Below are positions 9,766-18,878 of a stretch of 46,518 bases of DNA, piece by piece (the stretch's first letter is position 1; each line of letters begins with the position of its first letter). Position numbers and translations under genes: made by a program. The notes beneath the pieces were generated by a model. That model was not told the origin of the DNA and did no database searches. It saw only the letters and a program-made list of their open reading frames with translations. Location: the NCBI GenBank assembly GCA_013373245.1, contig JABXID010000122.1, positions 1-46,518 on the forward strand, read 5' to 3'. This stretch comes from Gammaproteobacteria bacterium. Its GTDB lineage: Bacteria > Pseudomonadota > Gammaproteobacteria > Enterobacterales > Alteromonadaceae.

Positions 9766-9880
9766 CCGTAATCCTTCACAAAACGAATACATAAATATTT
9801 CATCACTTTGTATTGTCGATTAAGGTAGTGTTGAATTAATAGACGATACCAACGTTTTTTTATCGCCACATGAGGTTTAC

Positions 9881-12322
9881 ATGACAAAGGCATTAAACGC
9901 CCTAAAAATTGCACTTTTACTAATTGTTTTTCTATTTTTTGTTCTCTGGGCGTCTGCTCGATGGTTGACCGTAACAAGCGCTAATGGCTATTTTGAAAAA
10001 GACAATATGTCGATGTCTTTAAGTATTGAGGATCTCAGCTTAAATTTATTTGCTCCTTCATTAACGCTAAAGAACGTTGTTTTGCAACTTCCAAACGGAA
10101 ATAACCTAGCCTTTGAACGCCTCGAATTGGAACTTCAATATTTGCCATTATTCTCAAGGCAACTCATGGTAGAACATTTTTTAGTCGACAAGCTAGATGT
10201 TCGATATCATCAATCTACCGAAAATGAAAAACCAACTACTACGCCAAAAGTAAGCGAAACAACAGACTCTACCGCACAAACAGAAATGGCTTGGATGTTA
10301 TTGCTGCAGAACTTAAAAATTAATAATCTTAAATTAGATGTCAAAACTGCTGGTCATGAGATCCGCACGCAAAACACACACGTTCATTTAAATAACTCTA
10401 CAGTAAACTTAGCAGAACAAATTGCAGCAGCCGAGCTAGATACTGGCCTGTCACTGGCTATTAATTTCGCAGAGTCGAAAAAAGGCGAATCAGCAAATAA
10501 TGTCGCAATAGATAATATTCGCGTGAAAACAAAGATAAATGTAAAAAACATTTTTACTGAACCATCAGTTGACGTTAACAACTTCGAATTAACCGTTGCG
10601 GCCTTGAAAGCACAACTGCCAGAAATCTCCGCAAAGGTGAATGCAGTTGCGATGTCATTTGAACAGTTAAATTTGAACAACATCACACAAGCAGCAAAAA
10701 TAACATTAGCACCTGATTTGACTTTCTCTGTTGAAAAAATATTCGCCCGCCATAAGCCCACACAGAGCGTTATCGCCGACATTAATAAGGTTAATTTAGA
10801 TCAACTCGGTATTGATGCCTATTTAGCAAAAGACACCGAAGTACAAGTAAGATTAGACAATATCAATATCCAAGATATTTTATTATTAAAATACGACGCG
10901 TTGTTAGCTCAGCAACTCGCGTCAGAGCAGGTCAAACAAGAAAAAAATAAAGAATCAAACGCAACAGAAGGAGCTGATCAGACGCAATCTGTGACCGTGT
11001 TCACAATGAATGACTTTAATATCAACCAGCTTAACCTTGTTCAACAAAACAACAATACAAAACTTACAATCGACTCGGTGGAGTTTGATAAAACCGACGC
11101 CCACATTTTGCTGCACGCTCTACCTATGTTTTTGACAACCAATGACCAAAACAAAACATCTAGTAACACTGACGAGAACAATCTAGGCGACAAACACAAT
11201 AAAAGTAATTTAGCTTCAGAGCCTGAACAACAGTCGGCTGATGGGTCACGATTCAGTTATCAAATTAACAAGGTTATCAACAAACAACCAATAAATTTAA
11301 GAGTTCAGGACAATTCGGTTGCACCAAGCCTTGAGCAATCCATAGAAATCGACACATTTAATTTGGCAAACATACAGCCCAATATATTTAGTTTAGAAGC
11401 CAATATGCACGCGACTTTGAATAGCTATTCACAACTGCTATTAGACGTAAACCCAAACACCAAGGCTAATCAAAGTCCACGTCAAAAAGACACTATGTTG
11501 GTTGATCTAAAATTATCCAATTACGATATTGTCAGTGTTTCCCCTTACGTTAAAAAAGCAGCGGACATGACGATTGAACGTGGCAACATCGACTTAAACG
11601 CCATAGTCAATATCACTAAAGAAGGATGGCAAGGTGATGTCCAACTGGTATTAAAGAGTTTAGGTGTTAGCACGGTTAATACCGATCACAATGTTTCGGT
11701 AGAAGACGAAAAAGTCGACATGATCCCTTTAAACGTTTTGCTAGACAAAATATCCGACAGTAAAGGTAATCTAGAAATCGACTTGCCTATCGAAGGCAAA
11801 AAAGGCGAATTATCAGGTTTAACCACCGGCATTATTAGAAATGTCGTAGAAATAGTAACTAGTGAAGCTGCAAAAGCATATCTGGTGCAAACGTTTGTGC
11901 CCTATTCAAATATCGTATCTATTGCCCAGTTTGCAGGAAACAAATTATTCGAAATTCACATTGACGATTTAGTATTTCCAGAAGGCGAACATGAATTACC
12001 AGAAACAAAGCTTAGTGTGTTTGACGACTTTGCTAAGTTAATTAAAGAGAAGACTGATTTGGTAATTACTGTATGCCCAGTTGCCACTTGGGGTGATTTA
12101 GGAGCAAAAGCGCTTAAAAAAGGAAATAACTCAGAGAACGCTGTAAAATTACCAGAACAGCAAATCAATGAACTATATGCCTTAGCAAAAAAACGCGAAG
12201 TATATTTTAAAGAACAACTCATGGCTAAAAAAGTAGATATGGGTCGTTTAGTTTCTTGTGCTACCAAAATATCTAAAAATACAGAAAAAAGTGGTTATTT
12301 GAGTTTTACTACTAAAGGTTAA
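9881..12322 (+). CDS. Large AsmA/DUF748-like envelope protein
   Basis: 813 residues with one N-terminal membrane anchor (about 9-27) followed by a long region of alternating beta-strand character, as in the AsmA/TamB/DUF748 group. SIEDLSLNLFAPSLTLKNVVLQLPNG near the start, and the later GNIDLNAIVNIT and LLDKISDSKGNLEIDLPIEGKKGE, are typical of DUF748 proteins. Relatives bridge the periplasm and are linked to lipid transport and outer-membrane integrity; the role of this one is inferred only. Low-complexity polar stretches interrupt the core (about 115-130, 350-370 and 425-460). A GAGG lies before the ATG. It is a single gene, with pfkA 119 bases later. Confidence 0.75.
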   Translation: MTKALNALKIALLLIVFLFFVLWASARWLTVTSANGYFEKDNMSMSLSIEDLSLNLFAPSLTLKNVVLQLPNGNNLAFERLELELQYLPLFSRQLMVEHFLVDKLDVRYHQSTENEKPTTTPKVSETTDSTAQTEMAWMLLLQNLKINNLKLDVKTAGHEIRTQNTHVHLNNSTVNLAEQIAAAELDTGLSLAINFAESKKGESANNVAIDNIRVKTKINVKNIFTEPSVDVNNFELTVAALKAQLPEISAKVNAVAMSFEQLNLNNITQAAKITLAPDLTFSVEKIFARHKPTQSVIADINKVNLDQLGIDAYLAKDTEVQVRLDNINIQDILLLKYDALLAQQLASEQVKQEKNKESNATEGADQTQSVTVFTMNDFNINQLNLVQQNNNTKLTIDSVEFDKTDAHILLHALPMFLTTNDQNKTSSNTDENNLGDKHNKSNLASEPEQQSADGSRFSYQINKVINKQPINLRVQDNSVAPSLEQSIEIDTFNLANIQPNIFSLEANMHATLNSYSQLLLDVNPNTKANQSPRQKDTMLVDLKLSNYDIVSVSPYVKKAADMTIERGNIDLNAIVNITKEGWQGDVQLVLKSLGVSTVNTDHNVSVEDEKVDMIPLNVLLDKISDSKGNLEIDLPIEGKKGELSGLTTGIIRNVVEIVTSEAAKAYLVQTFVPYSNIVSIAQFAGNKLFEIHIDDLVFPEGEHELPETKLSVFDDFAKLIKEKTDLVITVCPVATWGDLGAKALKKGNNSENAVKLPEQQINELYALAKKREVYFKEQLMAKKVDMGRLVSCATKISKNTEKSGYLSFTTKG

Positions 12323-12441
12323 ATGACGTAAAGGATATAAACCCTATCAAAATCAAACGTTTTTTGATCTGAACCATAATGTTCTGTTACCCCTTAACAT
12401 ATACTGTCATTGAACAATATTGGGGGATTGGAGTGTAATTA

Positions 12442-13464
12442 ATGAAAGGTAAAACCATAGGTATTTTAACCAGCGGTGGCGACGCTCCTGGTATGAACGC
12501 AACCATAAGAGCAATTGTATTGGCCGCTCATAAATTTGATCACCAATGCATCGGTTTTATGCATGGTTACAATGGTTTGATCCACCAGCAACACAAAACA
12601 CTTGTTCCTGACGATGTAGCAAATGTAATACACAAAGGTGGCACAATATTAAAAAGTGCTCGCTGTCCCGAAATGCTTACCGAACAAGGCATCACACAAG
12701 CTGTTCAGACGCTAACGCAACTAGAGATTGATGTATTAATCGTCATAGGTGGCGACGGCTCCTTTAACGGTATGTTAGCAATTGAAAAACTTTGGCAAGG
12801 ACAGCTGATTGGCCTGCCAGGCACAATAGATAATGACATTGACGGCACTGATTTCACTATAGGCTTTTCCACAGCAATCAATACCGCCATTGAAGCGATA
12901 GATAAAATTCGCGATACCGCTGATGCCTTTGACAGAGTATTTGTCATTGAATTAATGGGACGTCAAAGTGGACATATAGCTTTCAACGTTGGTATTGCCT
13001 GTGGCGCTGAGCAGATTATTTCTTTTGAGAACTTTCAGCAGCTACAAAAACAACAAAAGTTAAATGCTATCATCGAAGATATTTCAGCCCACCGTAGTGA
13101 CGCACATAAAAGCTACTTAATTGTTTTAGCCGAAAATTTATGGCCCGGTGGCGCCCACGAATTAGCAAACCAATTAAAACAACAAGCGAACATTGATTGC
13201 GGATTATGTATTTTGGGTCACATACAACGTGGTGGTTCTCCTGTGGCCAAGGATAGAATATTAGCAACCCGGCTTGGTGTAGCTGCCGTTCAAGCACTTA
13301 ATGACGGGAAAACGGGGGTGATGTTGGGAGAACTGAAAAACGATATTGTTGAAGTGCCATTATCACTTGCTGTGTGTCATACCAAGCACGTGGCGGACAA
13401 TTTGGTATCCGCTCATGAAAATATACTAGCACTTGCCGCTCAGCACCATAAAACTGTGCTTTAA
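12442..13464 (+). CDS. pfkA: ATP-dependent 6-phosphofructokinase
   Basis: Phosphorylates fructose 6-phosphate in glycolysis, cytosolic. The 340 residues fit a single PfkA unit. Motifs are ILTSGGDAPGMNA (9-20), GGDGSFNG (103-110), GLPGTIDNDIDGTD (about 124-137, catalytic Asp) and FVIELMGRQSGHIA. Glycine in GGDGS and in PGTIDND, instead of the Asp and Lys of pyrophosphate-using enzymes, argues for ATP as donor. A GGAG lies 10 bases before the ATG. Its stop overlaps the stop of the convergent yaeQ gene. A TATACT at 12400-12405 may be its -10 box but lacks a good -35. Confidence 0.95.
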   Translation: MKGKTIGILTSGGDAPGMNATIRAIVLAAHKFDHQCIGFMHGYNGLIHQQHKTLVPDDVANVIHKGGTILKSARCPEMLTEQGITQAVQTLTQLEIDVLIVIGGDGSFNGMLAIEKLWQGQLIGLPGTIDNDIDGTDFTIGFSTAINTAIEAIDKIRDTADAFDRVFVIELMGRQSGHIAFNVGIACGAEQIISFENFQQLQKQQKLNAIIEDISAHRSDAHKSYLIVLAENLWPGGAHELANQLKQQANIDCGLCILGHIQRGGSPVAKDRILATRLGVAAVQALNDGKTGVMLGELKNDIVEVPLSLAVCHTKHVADNLVSAHENILALAAQHHKTVL

Positions 13465-14006
13465 GCTCTATCGATTTGGATCTCTAGACTTTCACTAATG
13501 CCACCGCTTTCAATGGTTAACCAGATTTGCGCGTCTTGAATCGTCACTTGAATTTGCATCGAGCGTTGCACTAAGTTAGCTAAGGTCGATGACAAGGTTT
13601 CTGGTAATGTATAAACGGTTAAGTTTTTACGAGTCGCAAGTTTGTTGTGCTCTTTTTTCCACCATTCATTGAAGCTGTTATCTGCATAAGAATAAATCAG
13701 CATTTGCTGGCTTTGGTTACAGCCTTTTTTTATTCTTTGCTCCGACGGCTGACCAAGTTCAACCCAAAGCTCGATTTCGTCACTATATGCCTTTTGCCAG
13801 AGATCAGGCACTTCGTCGTCGGACAAGCCCTTGGTGAATTCTAATCGTTCACTGGCATTAACAATAAATGCAATAATGCGTAACATCATTCGTTCATCAT
13901 TTTCAGACGGGTGACGAGCAATCGTTAAGTTATGATCGTTGTAATAATTTCGGTCCATATCGGTAATCGATATATCCGCTTTAAATATAGTCGCTTTTAA
14001 TGCCAT
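13461..14006 (-). CDS. yaeQ: YaeQ family protein
   Basis: 181 residues, the full YaeQ length. MALKATIFKADISITDMDRNYY, the DERMMLRIIAFI segment, the DEIELWVELGQPSEQRIKKG block and the WW pair near residue 115 are family hallmarks. Structures of relatives show a PD-(D/E)XK nuclease-like fold, and the retained E-L-W-V-E-L-G-Q with the Lys-Lys after it matches that core; no activity is established. It lies six bases after the permease gene on the same strand, so they are likely co-transcribed. The stop shares the bases TTAA with the pfkA stop on the other strand. Confidence 0.92.
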   Translation of the reverse strand: MALKATIFKADISITDMDRNYYNDHNLTIARHPSENDERMMLRIIAFIVNASERLEFTKGLSDDEVPDLWQKAYSDEIELWVELGQPSEQRIKKGCNQSQQMLIYSYADNSFNEWWKKEHNKLATRKNLTVYTLPETLSSTLANLVQRSMQIQVTIQDAQIWLTIESGGISESLEIQIDRA

Positions 14007-14012
14007 ACCTTG

Positions 14013-14753
14013 TTACTCCTGTGTCCTTTTACTGCTCAAACCACGAGTACTGTCTGATGCTTTTGAACGTTCCGCCAAAAGCTTTAAAAATACAAATACC
14101 GTTAATCCGGTCGCTGAAAACATCATTGCCATCACCATAATTTGATAACGGGCCGCAATGTAAGGCTCAACGCCAGACAATATTTGCCCAGTCATCATGC
14201 CCGGTAACGAAACAACACCAACCGCTAACATCGAATTCACCACGGGGATCATCGCCGCTTTAAAACCAACGTTAAGCGCATTTTCACAGGTATTGTGTTT
14301 TAATTCTGCGTAATACCTTTCCAACGACAAACTTATTGCTGTCATAGAGCTTGCGAAAATCATTCCAGCCAGTGGCAAAATATACCGAGGATTATACCAA
14401 GGCTCGATATCGAGTACTCCTTGCGTGATCACAATTAGTACCGCCCCCCCGCCAATTAATATCGCCAACAAAGCCTTGATAAACAGAGCTAACGTACGCT
14501 TTTCCGCGACATTAAGTGATATCCAACTGGCAAAGCTCATCATCAATAACAACAACCCAGCCGTGTACTCAGGTGCACTGTTATTAAATATATAGAGAAG
14601 AAAATAACCGACCAATATCAGTTGCATTAACATCCTAGCTAGTGCAGCCACACTTTTTTTGACATCATGCTGCGCGCGCCACATAAGCATTAACACAAGG
14701 AGCACTGGCACAAAGGCAATCATTAAATCGACGATTGAAATTTGAGGAGTCAT
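14013..14753 (-). CDS. fetB: FetB-type (UPF0014) ABC transporter permease
   Basis: 246 residues with about seven hydrophobic segments. The central region with LPLAGMIFASSMTAISLSLERYY and the conserved PGMMTGQILSGVEPYIAARYQI loop are signatures of the UPF0014/FetB permeases. In E. coli, FetB works with the ATPase FetA in iron export and hydrogen peroxide resistance. No FetA ATPase gene is beside it here: upstream lies bioD (29-base gap) and downstream yaeQ. The partner must be elsewhere or the protein works differently. The name is by family resemblance. Confidence 0.85.
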   Translation of the reverse strand: MTPQISIVDLMIAFVPVLLVLMLMWRAQHDVKKSVAALARMLMQLILVGYFLLYIFNNSAPEYTAGLLLLMMSFASWISLNVAEKRTLALFIKALLAILIGGGAVLIVITQGVLDIEPWYNPRYILPLAGMIFASSMTAISLSLERYYAELKHNTCENALNVGFKAAMIPVVNSMLAVGVVSLPGMMTGQILSGVEPYIAARYQIMVMAMMFSATGLTVFVFLKLLAERSKASDSTRGLSSKRTQE

Positions 14754-14782
14754 TAATGTTCCAATAATTAATACTGGTTATA

Positions 14783-15457
14783 TTATAAAGAGTCTTGACC
14801 CTTTTTTACCGAAAATAATAAAGGGGCTTTCAACTTTTGTTTAATAAATGCAGCGTTTGCTAAATCAATGTCAGTATGCCTGTCTTTAAAATTAGCTATC
14901 CAGCCAACCAATTCACAACCTGCATGCTCAATAGCTTGTGCCGTCAACAAAGCATGATTTAAACATCCCAGTTTTATTGCGACTACCATGATCACTGGTA
15001 TTTCGTGTTGTGCTACCCAATCAGACATAAGTTGATGTTCATTTAACGGCAACAACCAGCCTCCAGCCCCTTCTATCAGTCGACACTCACCAAGTTCGCT
15101 AACTGTCTCTAGTGCGTCATCCAATGAGTTAAAATCAAGTACCCTGCCATCTTGTTCAGCCGCGATATGTGGTGCTATAGCTGGCGCAAACCTTATTGGA
15201 TTGATCTGGGAAATTGGATACTTCTTATTGGTAGCCAAATGCAGTGACATGGCATCTTCATTGACTTCCTGGTTTAAATCTTCACTGTACTCTGTGCCCG
15301 CTGCAATCGGCTTAAACGGGAATACATCAACCCCTTCTTGAATCAATTTTTTGGTCATCAAAGACGTGCAAAACGTTTTGCCAACCTCCGTATCGGTGCC
15401 AGTAATAAAAATCGATGGAAATTGTTTAACAAACGAGGTTAAAGACAAATTATTCAA
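14783..15457 (-). CDS. bioD: Dethiobiotin synthetase
   Basis: ATP-dependent carboxylation and ring closure of 7,8-diaminopelargonate to dethiobiotin. The 224 residues match BioD. The P-loop ITGTDTEVGKT lies at about 18-28, followed by FKPIAAGTEY (substrate lysine) and LIEGAGGWLLPL. The start is a TTG at 15457 with a strong ribosome binding site: AGGAG seven bases upstream. It is the last bio gene of the minus-strand bioBFCD cluster, 42 bases after bioC. Confidence 0.95.
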   Translation of the reverse strand: MNNLSLTSFVKQFPSIFITGTDTEVGKTFCTSLMTKKLIQEGVDVFPFKPIAAGTEYSEDLNQEVNEDAMSLHLATNKKYPISQINPIRFAPAIAPHIAAEQDGRVLDFNSLDDALETVSELGECRLIEGAGGWLLPLNEHQLMSDWVAQHEIPVIMVVAIKLGCLNHALLTAQAIEHAGCELVGWIANFKDRHTDIDLANAAFIKQKLKAPLLFSVKKGQDSL

Positions 15458-15499
15458 TAACTTTCTCCTAGAATTAGAGCGCAGCGAACCATCGCTTTT

Positions 15500-16354
15500 T
15501 TATTTGGTTAATTGCAAATATACAACTTGATAAGTCGCAGGTACCGCATTATTTTTGTCATCATAAAATGCTTCGTTATACGAACTTTCCATTGCTTGCC
15601 ATTTAGACTTAGGGGTCAAGCCTTTATGGTTTCTACGTTCAACGTAGTTAGCACCTAAATTTTTTAACTCACGGGCTAAATCACGTGGCGTGTTAAACCA
15701 ATACGTATTTTGGGACTGTTCCATAACAACATGAGCCCAACGATTTCGATTAACAGCTCCTACTATGTCTGATTCCGATAGATAGTGATGCAGATGTGTA
15801 TCCGAGTCTACTTGTGACCACGCATATTCCAGCTCGTACAGGCTACCTTTAACCAAAGTTGATATATAAGCAGTCGCCCCTTCTTTTAACACATTGTGAA
15901 CTTGCTGTAAGACTTTCTCTAAATCACACCATTGGATCATTAAACTGGAAAATATCGCATCAAAGCTATTGTCTTTGAACGGTAACGCATGGCTATTTGC
16001 TTGAACTTTAGCACTGGTTGCACTGTTAGCTGTAGATTGATTTTCACTAAGCATCGCTGCTGACAAATCTAAACTTATCAGAGAGCCAGCGACAGATTGC
16101 AAGGGTTCCGAAAATAAACCTGGCCCACAGCCTAAATCCAATACATTTAAAAAAGGTTTACCCTGACTTGCGCTTGCATTTAACAAACCTTCAATCAAGC
16201 ACTGTCCTACGTCGTACTGCAACTGCGCATTACTTTTATAGGTATTGGCTGAACTGGTAAAGTGCTGCTTAATTTTTGAAAACTCTATTACACTTTCATT
16301 TGCATATGAGGACGGCAGCTCCTCGGCTTTTAACTTTATATTCTGTCGGCTCAT
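15500..16354 (-). CDS. bioC: Malonyl-ACP O-methyltransferase
   Basis: Methylates the carboxyl group of malonyl-ACP with S-adenosylmethionine, which lets fatty acid synthesis build the pimelate chain of biotin. The 284 residues show class I methyltransferase motif I VLDLGCGPGLFS (about 70-81), SLDLSA (motif II), DAIFSSLMIQWC and, near the C-terminus, GLTPKSKWQAM, typical of BioC. The N-terminus is longer than in E. coli (251 residues). It starts 3 bases after bioF. No bioH pimeloyl-ester esterase is in the cluster, but ybfF at 41160 belongs to the same hydrolase superfamily. Confidence 0.95.
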   Translation of the reverse strand: MSRQNIKLKAEELPSSYANESVIEFSKIKQHFTSSANTYKSNAQLQYDVGQCLIEGLLNASASQGKPFLNVLDLGCGPGLFSEPLQSVAGSLISLDLSAAMLSENQSTANSATSAKVQANSHALPFKDNSFDAIFSSLMIQWCDLEKVLQQVHNVLKEGATAYISTLVKGSLYELEYAWSQVDSDTHLHHYLSESDIVGAVNRNRWAHVVMEQSQNTYWFNTPRDLARELKNLGANYVERRNHKGLTPKSKWQAMESSYNEAFYDDKNNAVPATYQVVYLQLTK

Positions 16355-16357
16355 AAC

Positions 16358-17605
16358 TTAATTTCTCAGTAAGGTCGCAACATCAATGATGTTTGAACTT
16401 TGCGATTTTGAGTGTTTAACCTCATTAAGTGCTTTAGCCAACAAGGTAATTTGTTGTTTGCTGTGACCGGCCGTTAACGTGACTCGCAATCTCGCTTGCC
16501 CTTTTGCTACCGTCGGATATCTCATAGCATTAGCCCAAATGCCTGCTTTTTTTAGTTGATCTGCAATACGAAGTGAATCTACTTCATCGCCAATCAGTAC
16601 AGGTTGAATTGGCGAATGACTTGGCATTAGCTCAAATTTTGAACCTAACATGAGTTGTCTAAATAAACTGATGTTCTCTTGTAACTTTTCCTGACGCCAA
16701 GATTCATTTTGAATTTTGCTAATATTTTGCATCGTCATTTGTGCTTGTATTGGTGCCAAGTGTGTTGAATATATGTATTCACGACTAAAATTAACCAGAT
16801 AATCTATCGTATGGCTATCCGCTATTACCGCAGCGCCTTGAGAACCAATCGCTTTTCCAAAGGTGATGACAAGAATATCTATATCCGCTAGTGATACGTT
16901 TTGAGCAGCTAAACTGCCGGAACCGCCTTGTCCTAAAGTGCCAATACCATGTGCATCATCGACCATAACCCAAGCATCGTGTTTTTTTGAAATTTGGCTA
17001 ATCGATTGCAAATCAGGTGCATCACCATCCATGCTAAACACACCTTCTGTTGCCACCAAAGTTGGTGAACTTGTCTTAGACTTTGCGTTTAAAAGCTGAG
17101 ATAAATGGGCAACATCATTATGTTTGAAACGATACTGACGACAATGCCCTAAACCTTGACTTTGCCTACCGCCTTCCAGTAATGATGCGTGATTCAGCCG
17201 ATCTTGAAAAAGTGTCGCGTTACCATTTTTATCATTAAATAATGTATTAATCACACTGCTGTTAGCTGCAAAGCCAGAGCTAAATAAAAGGCAATCATAA
17301 TGTGATGGCGCATGAACCCAAGAGAGCAGTTGCTGTTCCAATTGTTGGTGAATATTCGAACGACCTATCACCAACGGGCTCGCCATCGCACCAGAATTTG
17401 CCAGTTCATTTTGCTCATTAAGTGCAACACTTGATCCGTTTGAACTCTGGGCTATTGCTAAATAGTCATTGCTAGAAAAGTTAATATAACGTTTACCATC
17501 AATAACTATCAGGTTGTTTTCGACTGTGTCACCAACCAACCGACGACGCAACAGACCAGCTTCTTTACGAGCGGCCAGTTGCTTGGTTATGTGTTGTTTA
17601 AACAT
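16358..17605 (-). CDS. bioF: 8-amino-7-oxononanoate synthase
   Basis: PLP enzyme that joins pimeloyl-ACP and alanine to give KAPA, the first committed step of the biotin ring pathway. From the ATG at 17605 it has 415 residues, starting MFKQHITKQLAARKEAGL, which lines up with the start of E. coli BioF; an in-frame TTG at 17617 is a weaker alternative. PLP-site features are SNDYL, FSSGFAANSSV, DDAHGIGTLG and the Schiff-base lysine K251 in VITFGKAIGSQGA. The C-terminal RLRVTLTAGH block is also typical. It lies 43 bases after bioB. Confidence 0.96.
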   Translation of the reverse strand: MFKQHITKQLAARKEAGLLRRRLVGDTVENNLIVIDGKRYINFSSNDYLAIAQSSNGSSVALNEQNELANSGAMASPLVIGRSNIHQQLEQQLLSWVHAPSHYDCLLFSSGFAANSSVINTLFNDKNGNATLFQDRLNHASLLEGGRQSQGLGHCRQYRFKHNDVAHLSQLLNAKSKTSSPTLVATEGVFSMDGDAPDLQSISQISKKHDAWVMVDDAHGIGTLGQGGSGSLAAQNVSLADIDILVITFGKAIGSQGAAVIADSHTIDYLVNFSREYIYSTHLAPIQAQMTMQNISKIQNESWRQEKLQENISLFRQLMLGSKFELMPSHSPIQPVLIGDEVDSLRIADQLKKAGIWANAMRYPTVAKGQARLRVTLTAGHSKQQITLLAKALNEVKHSKSQSSNIIDVATLLRN

Positions 17606-17648
17606 GTCTTGTACCAACGTTTAAAGTCGTTTGAATTCAGCAAATAAA

Positions 17649-18710
17649 TTAGGCTGGATAAAACAGCTCTTCTTCTTTTGGATTGTCGCTTTGCTGACCA
17701 CTAATTTGTTCTAACAATGCCGCTTCTTTTGTTTCATCAGAAAAATCACGACCTTTTTCTGCGTTTATGCCTAATTTTTTGAAAAGTTTTTGGTCAAAGT
17801 GTTCATCAGGGTTGGTCGTTGTCAGTAACTTGCAACCGTAAAATATTGAATTAGCACCCGCCATAAAACACATTGCTTGCATTTGCTCGTTCATACCTTC
17901 TCGCCCAGCCGATAAACGGACATGTGATTTTGGCATCATAATACGAGCGACAGCTATGGTTCGGATAAAGTCAAAAGAGTCCAAATCCTCTACGCTATCT
18001 AGCGGCGTGCCTTCAACTTTAACCAACATATTAATCGGAACACTTTCAGGGTGACGCGGTAAATTAGCGAGTGCCATTAAAAGACCTGAACGGTCGTTAG
18101 CATTTTCGCCCAAGCCAACAATACCGCCAGAACACACATTCATTCCTGCACTGCGAACATTTTCCAATGTATTTAATCGGTCTTCATAAGTACGTGTGGT
18201 AATGATTTCACCATAATGCTCAGGTGATGTATCTAAGTTGTGGTTATAATAATCCAAGCCAGCTTCTTTCAGCGCCTGAGCTTGCTCTTTGCTTAACATG
18301 CCAAGCGTCATACAGGTTTCTAAACCCAGCGCTTTTACGCCTTTAACCATCTCGATGACATATGGCATATCACGGTCGCGAGGATTACGCCACGCAGCTC
18401 CCATACAAAAGCGTGTTGAGCCAATTTCTTTGGCTTCTTTTGCGCGTTTTAATACTTTTTCAACTTCTAATAGCTGTTCTTTTTCCAGGCCTGTTGAATA
18501 ACGAGCGCTTTGTGGACAATACTTACAATCTTCAGGGCAAGCACCGGTTTTAATTGATAATAAGGTGCTCACTTGTACTTGATTCGGATCGAAATTTTCA
18601 CGGTGTACCAACTGCGCTTTAAACAATAAATCGTTAAATGGCATGTTAAAAAGTTCATTTACTTCAACCAGAGTCCAGTCGTGGCGTATTTCAGAGTGAT
18701 TTGTTTGCAT
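17649..18710 (-). CDS. bioB: Biotin synthase
   Basis: Radical SAM enzyme that inserts sulfur into dethiobiotin. The 353 residues contain the CxxxCxxC motif at C58, C62 and C65 ([12 protein letters not shown]), [31 protein letters not shown] and LSAGREGM, all BioB-specific. The C-terminus is slightly longer than in E. coli (346). It is first in the minus-strand bioBFCD cluster and diverges from bioA; a TTGACA promoter element and a BirA-type operator lie upstream, so repression by biotin through BirA is likely. Confidence 0.97.
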   Translation of the reverse strand: MQTNHSEIRHDWTLVEVNELFNMPFNDLLFKAQLVHRENFDPNQVQVSTLLSIKTGACPEDCKYCPQSARYSTGLEKEQLLEVEKVLKRAKEAKEIGSTRFCMGAAWRNPRDRDMPYVIEMVKGVKALGLETCMTLGMLSKEQAQALKEAGLDYYNHNLDTSPEHYGEIITTRTYEDRLNTLENVRSAGMNVCSGGIVGLGENANDRSGLLMALANLPRHPESVPINMLVKVEGTPLDSVEDLDSFDFIRTIAVARIMMPKSHVRLSAGREGMNEQMQAMCFMAGANSIFYGCKLLTTTNPDEHFDQKLFKKLGINAEKGRDFSDETKEAALLEQISGQQSDNPKEEELFYPA

Positions 18711-18813
18711 GTTTTGTGTCCGAGAATTTATTCGAATTGTTCTGTTGTCGAAACGCTGAATGGTCGCGCCTTTGACGTCGGTTTAATTTTATTGATGAAA
18801 TCAAAGTGCCGTT

Positions 18814-18841
18814 AGTTTAAGCTGCCGTCAAACATTGTCAA
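18814..18841 (-). promoter_or_regulatory. Candidate bioB promoter
   Basis: On the minus strand, TTGACA (bases 18841-18836, perfect -35) is followed after 16 bases by TAAACT (18819-18814, four of six matches to TATAAT). The -35 lies inside the candidate BirA operator, so bound BirA would block it. Confidence 0.55.
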
Positions 18842-18868
18842 TTTAGATTTAACTACAAAGTTTACAAT
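18834..18868. promoter_or_regulatory. Candidate BirA operator between bioB and bioA
   Basis: Half-sites TTGTCAATT (18835-18843) and AGTTTACAA (18859-18867) are separated by 15 bases. The proteobacterial BirA site is TTGTAAACC, a spacer of 14-16, then GGTTTACAA. The right half fits at 8 of 9 positions and the left at 6 of 9. The site begins 45 bases before the bioA start and covers the bioB -35 box, so one operator could control both directions, as in E. coli. Confidence 0.75.
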
Positions 18869-18878
18869 AGATTAAAAT

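Noticed and set aside
10384..10782. 132-residue minus-strand frame inside the DUF748-like gene
   Set aside because: Shadow of the beta-rich coding region; composition fits reverse reading of plus-strand codons.
12323..12441. Hairpin ATCAAA/TTTGAT at 12352-12368 as a terminator before pfkA
   Set aside because: Six weak base pairs, all but one or two A-T, no T-run after the stem.
12442..13464. Pyrophosphate-dependent phosphofructokinase
   Set aside because: GGDGS and PGTIDND carry glycine at both positions that are Asp and Lys in pyrophosphate-using enzymes.
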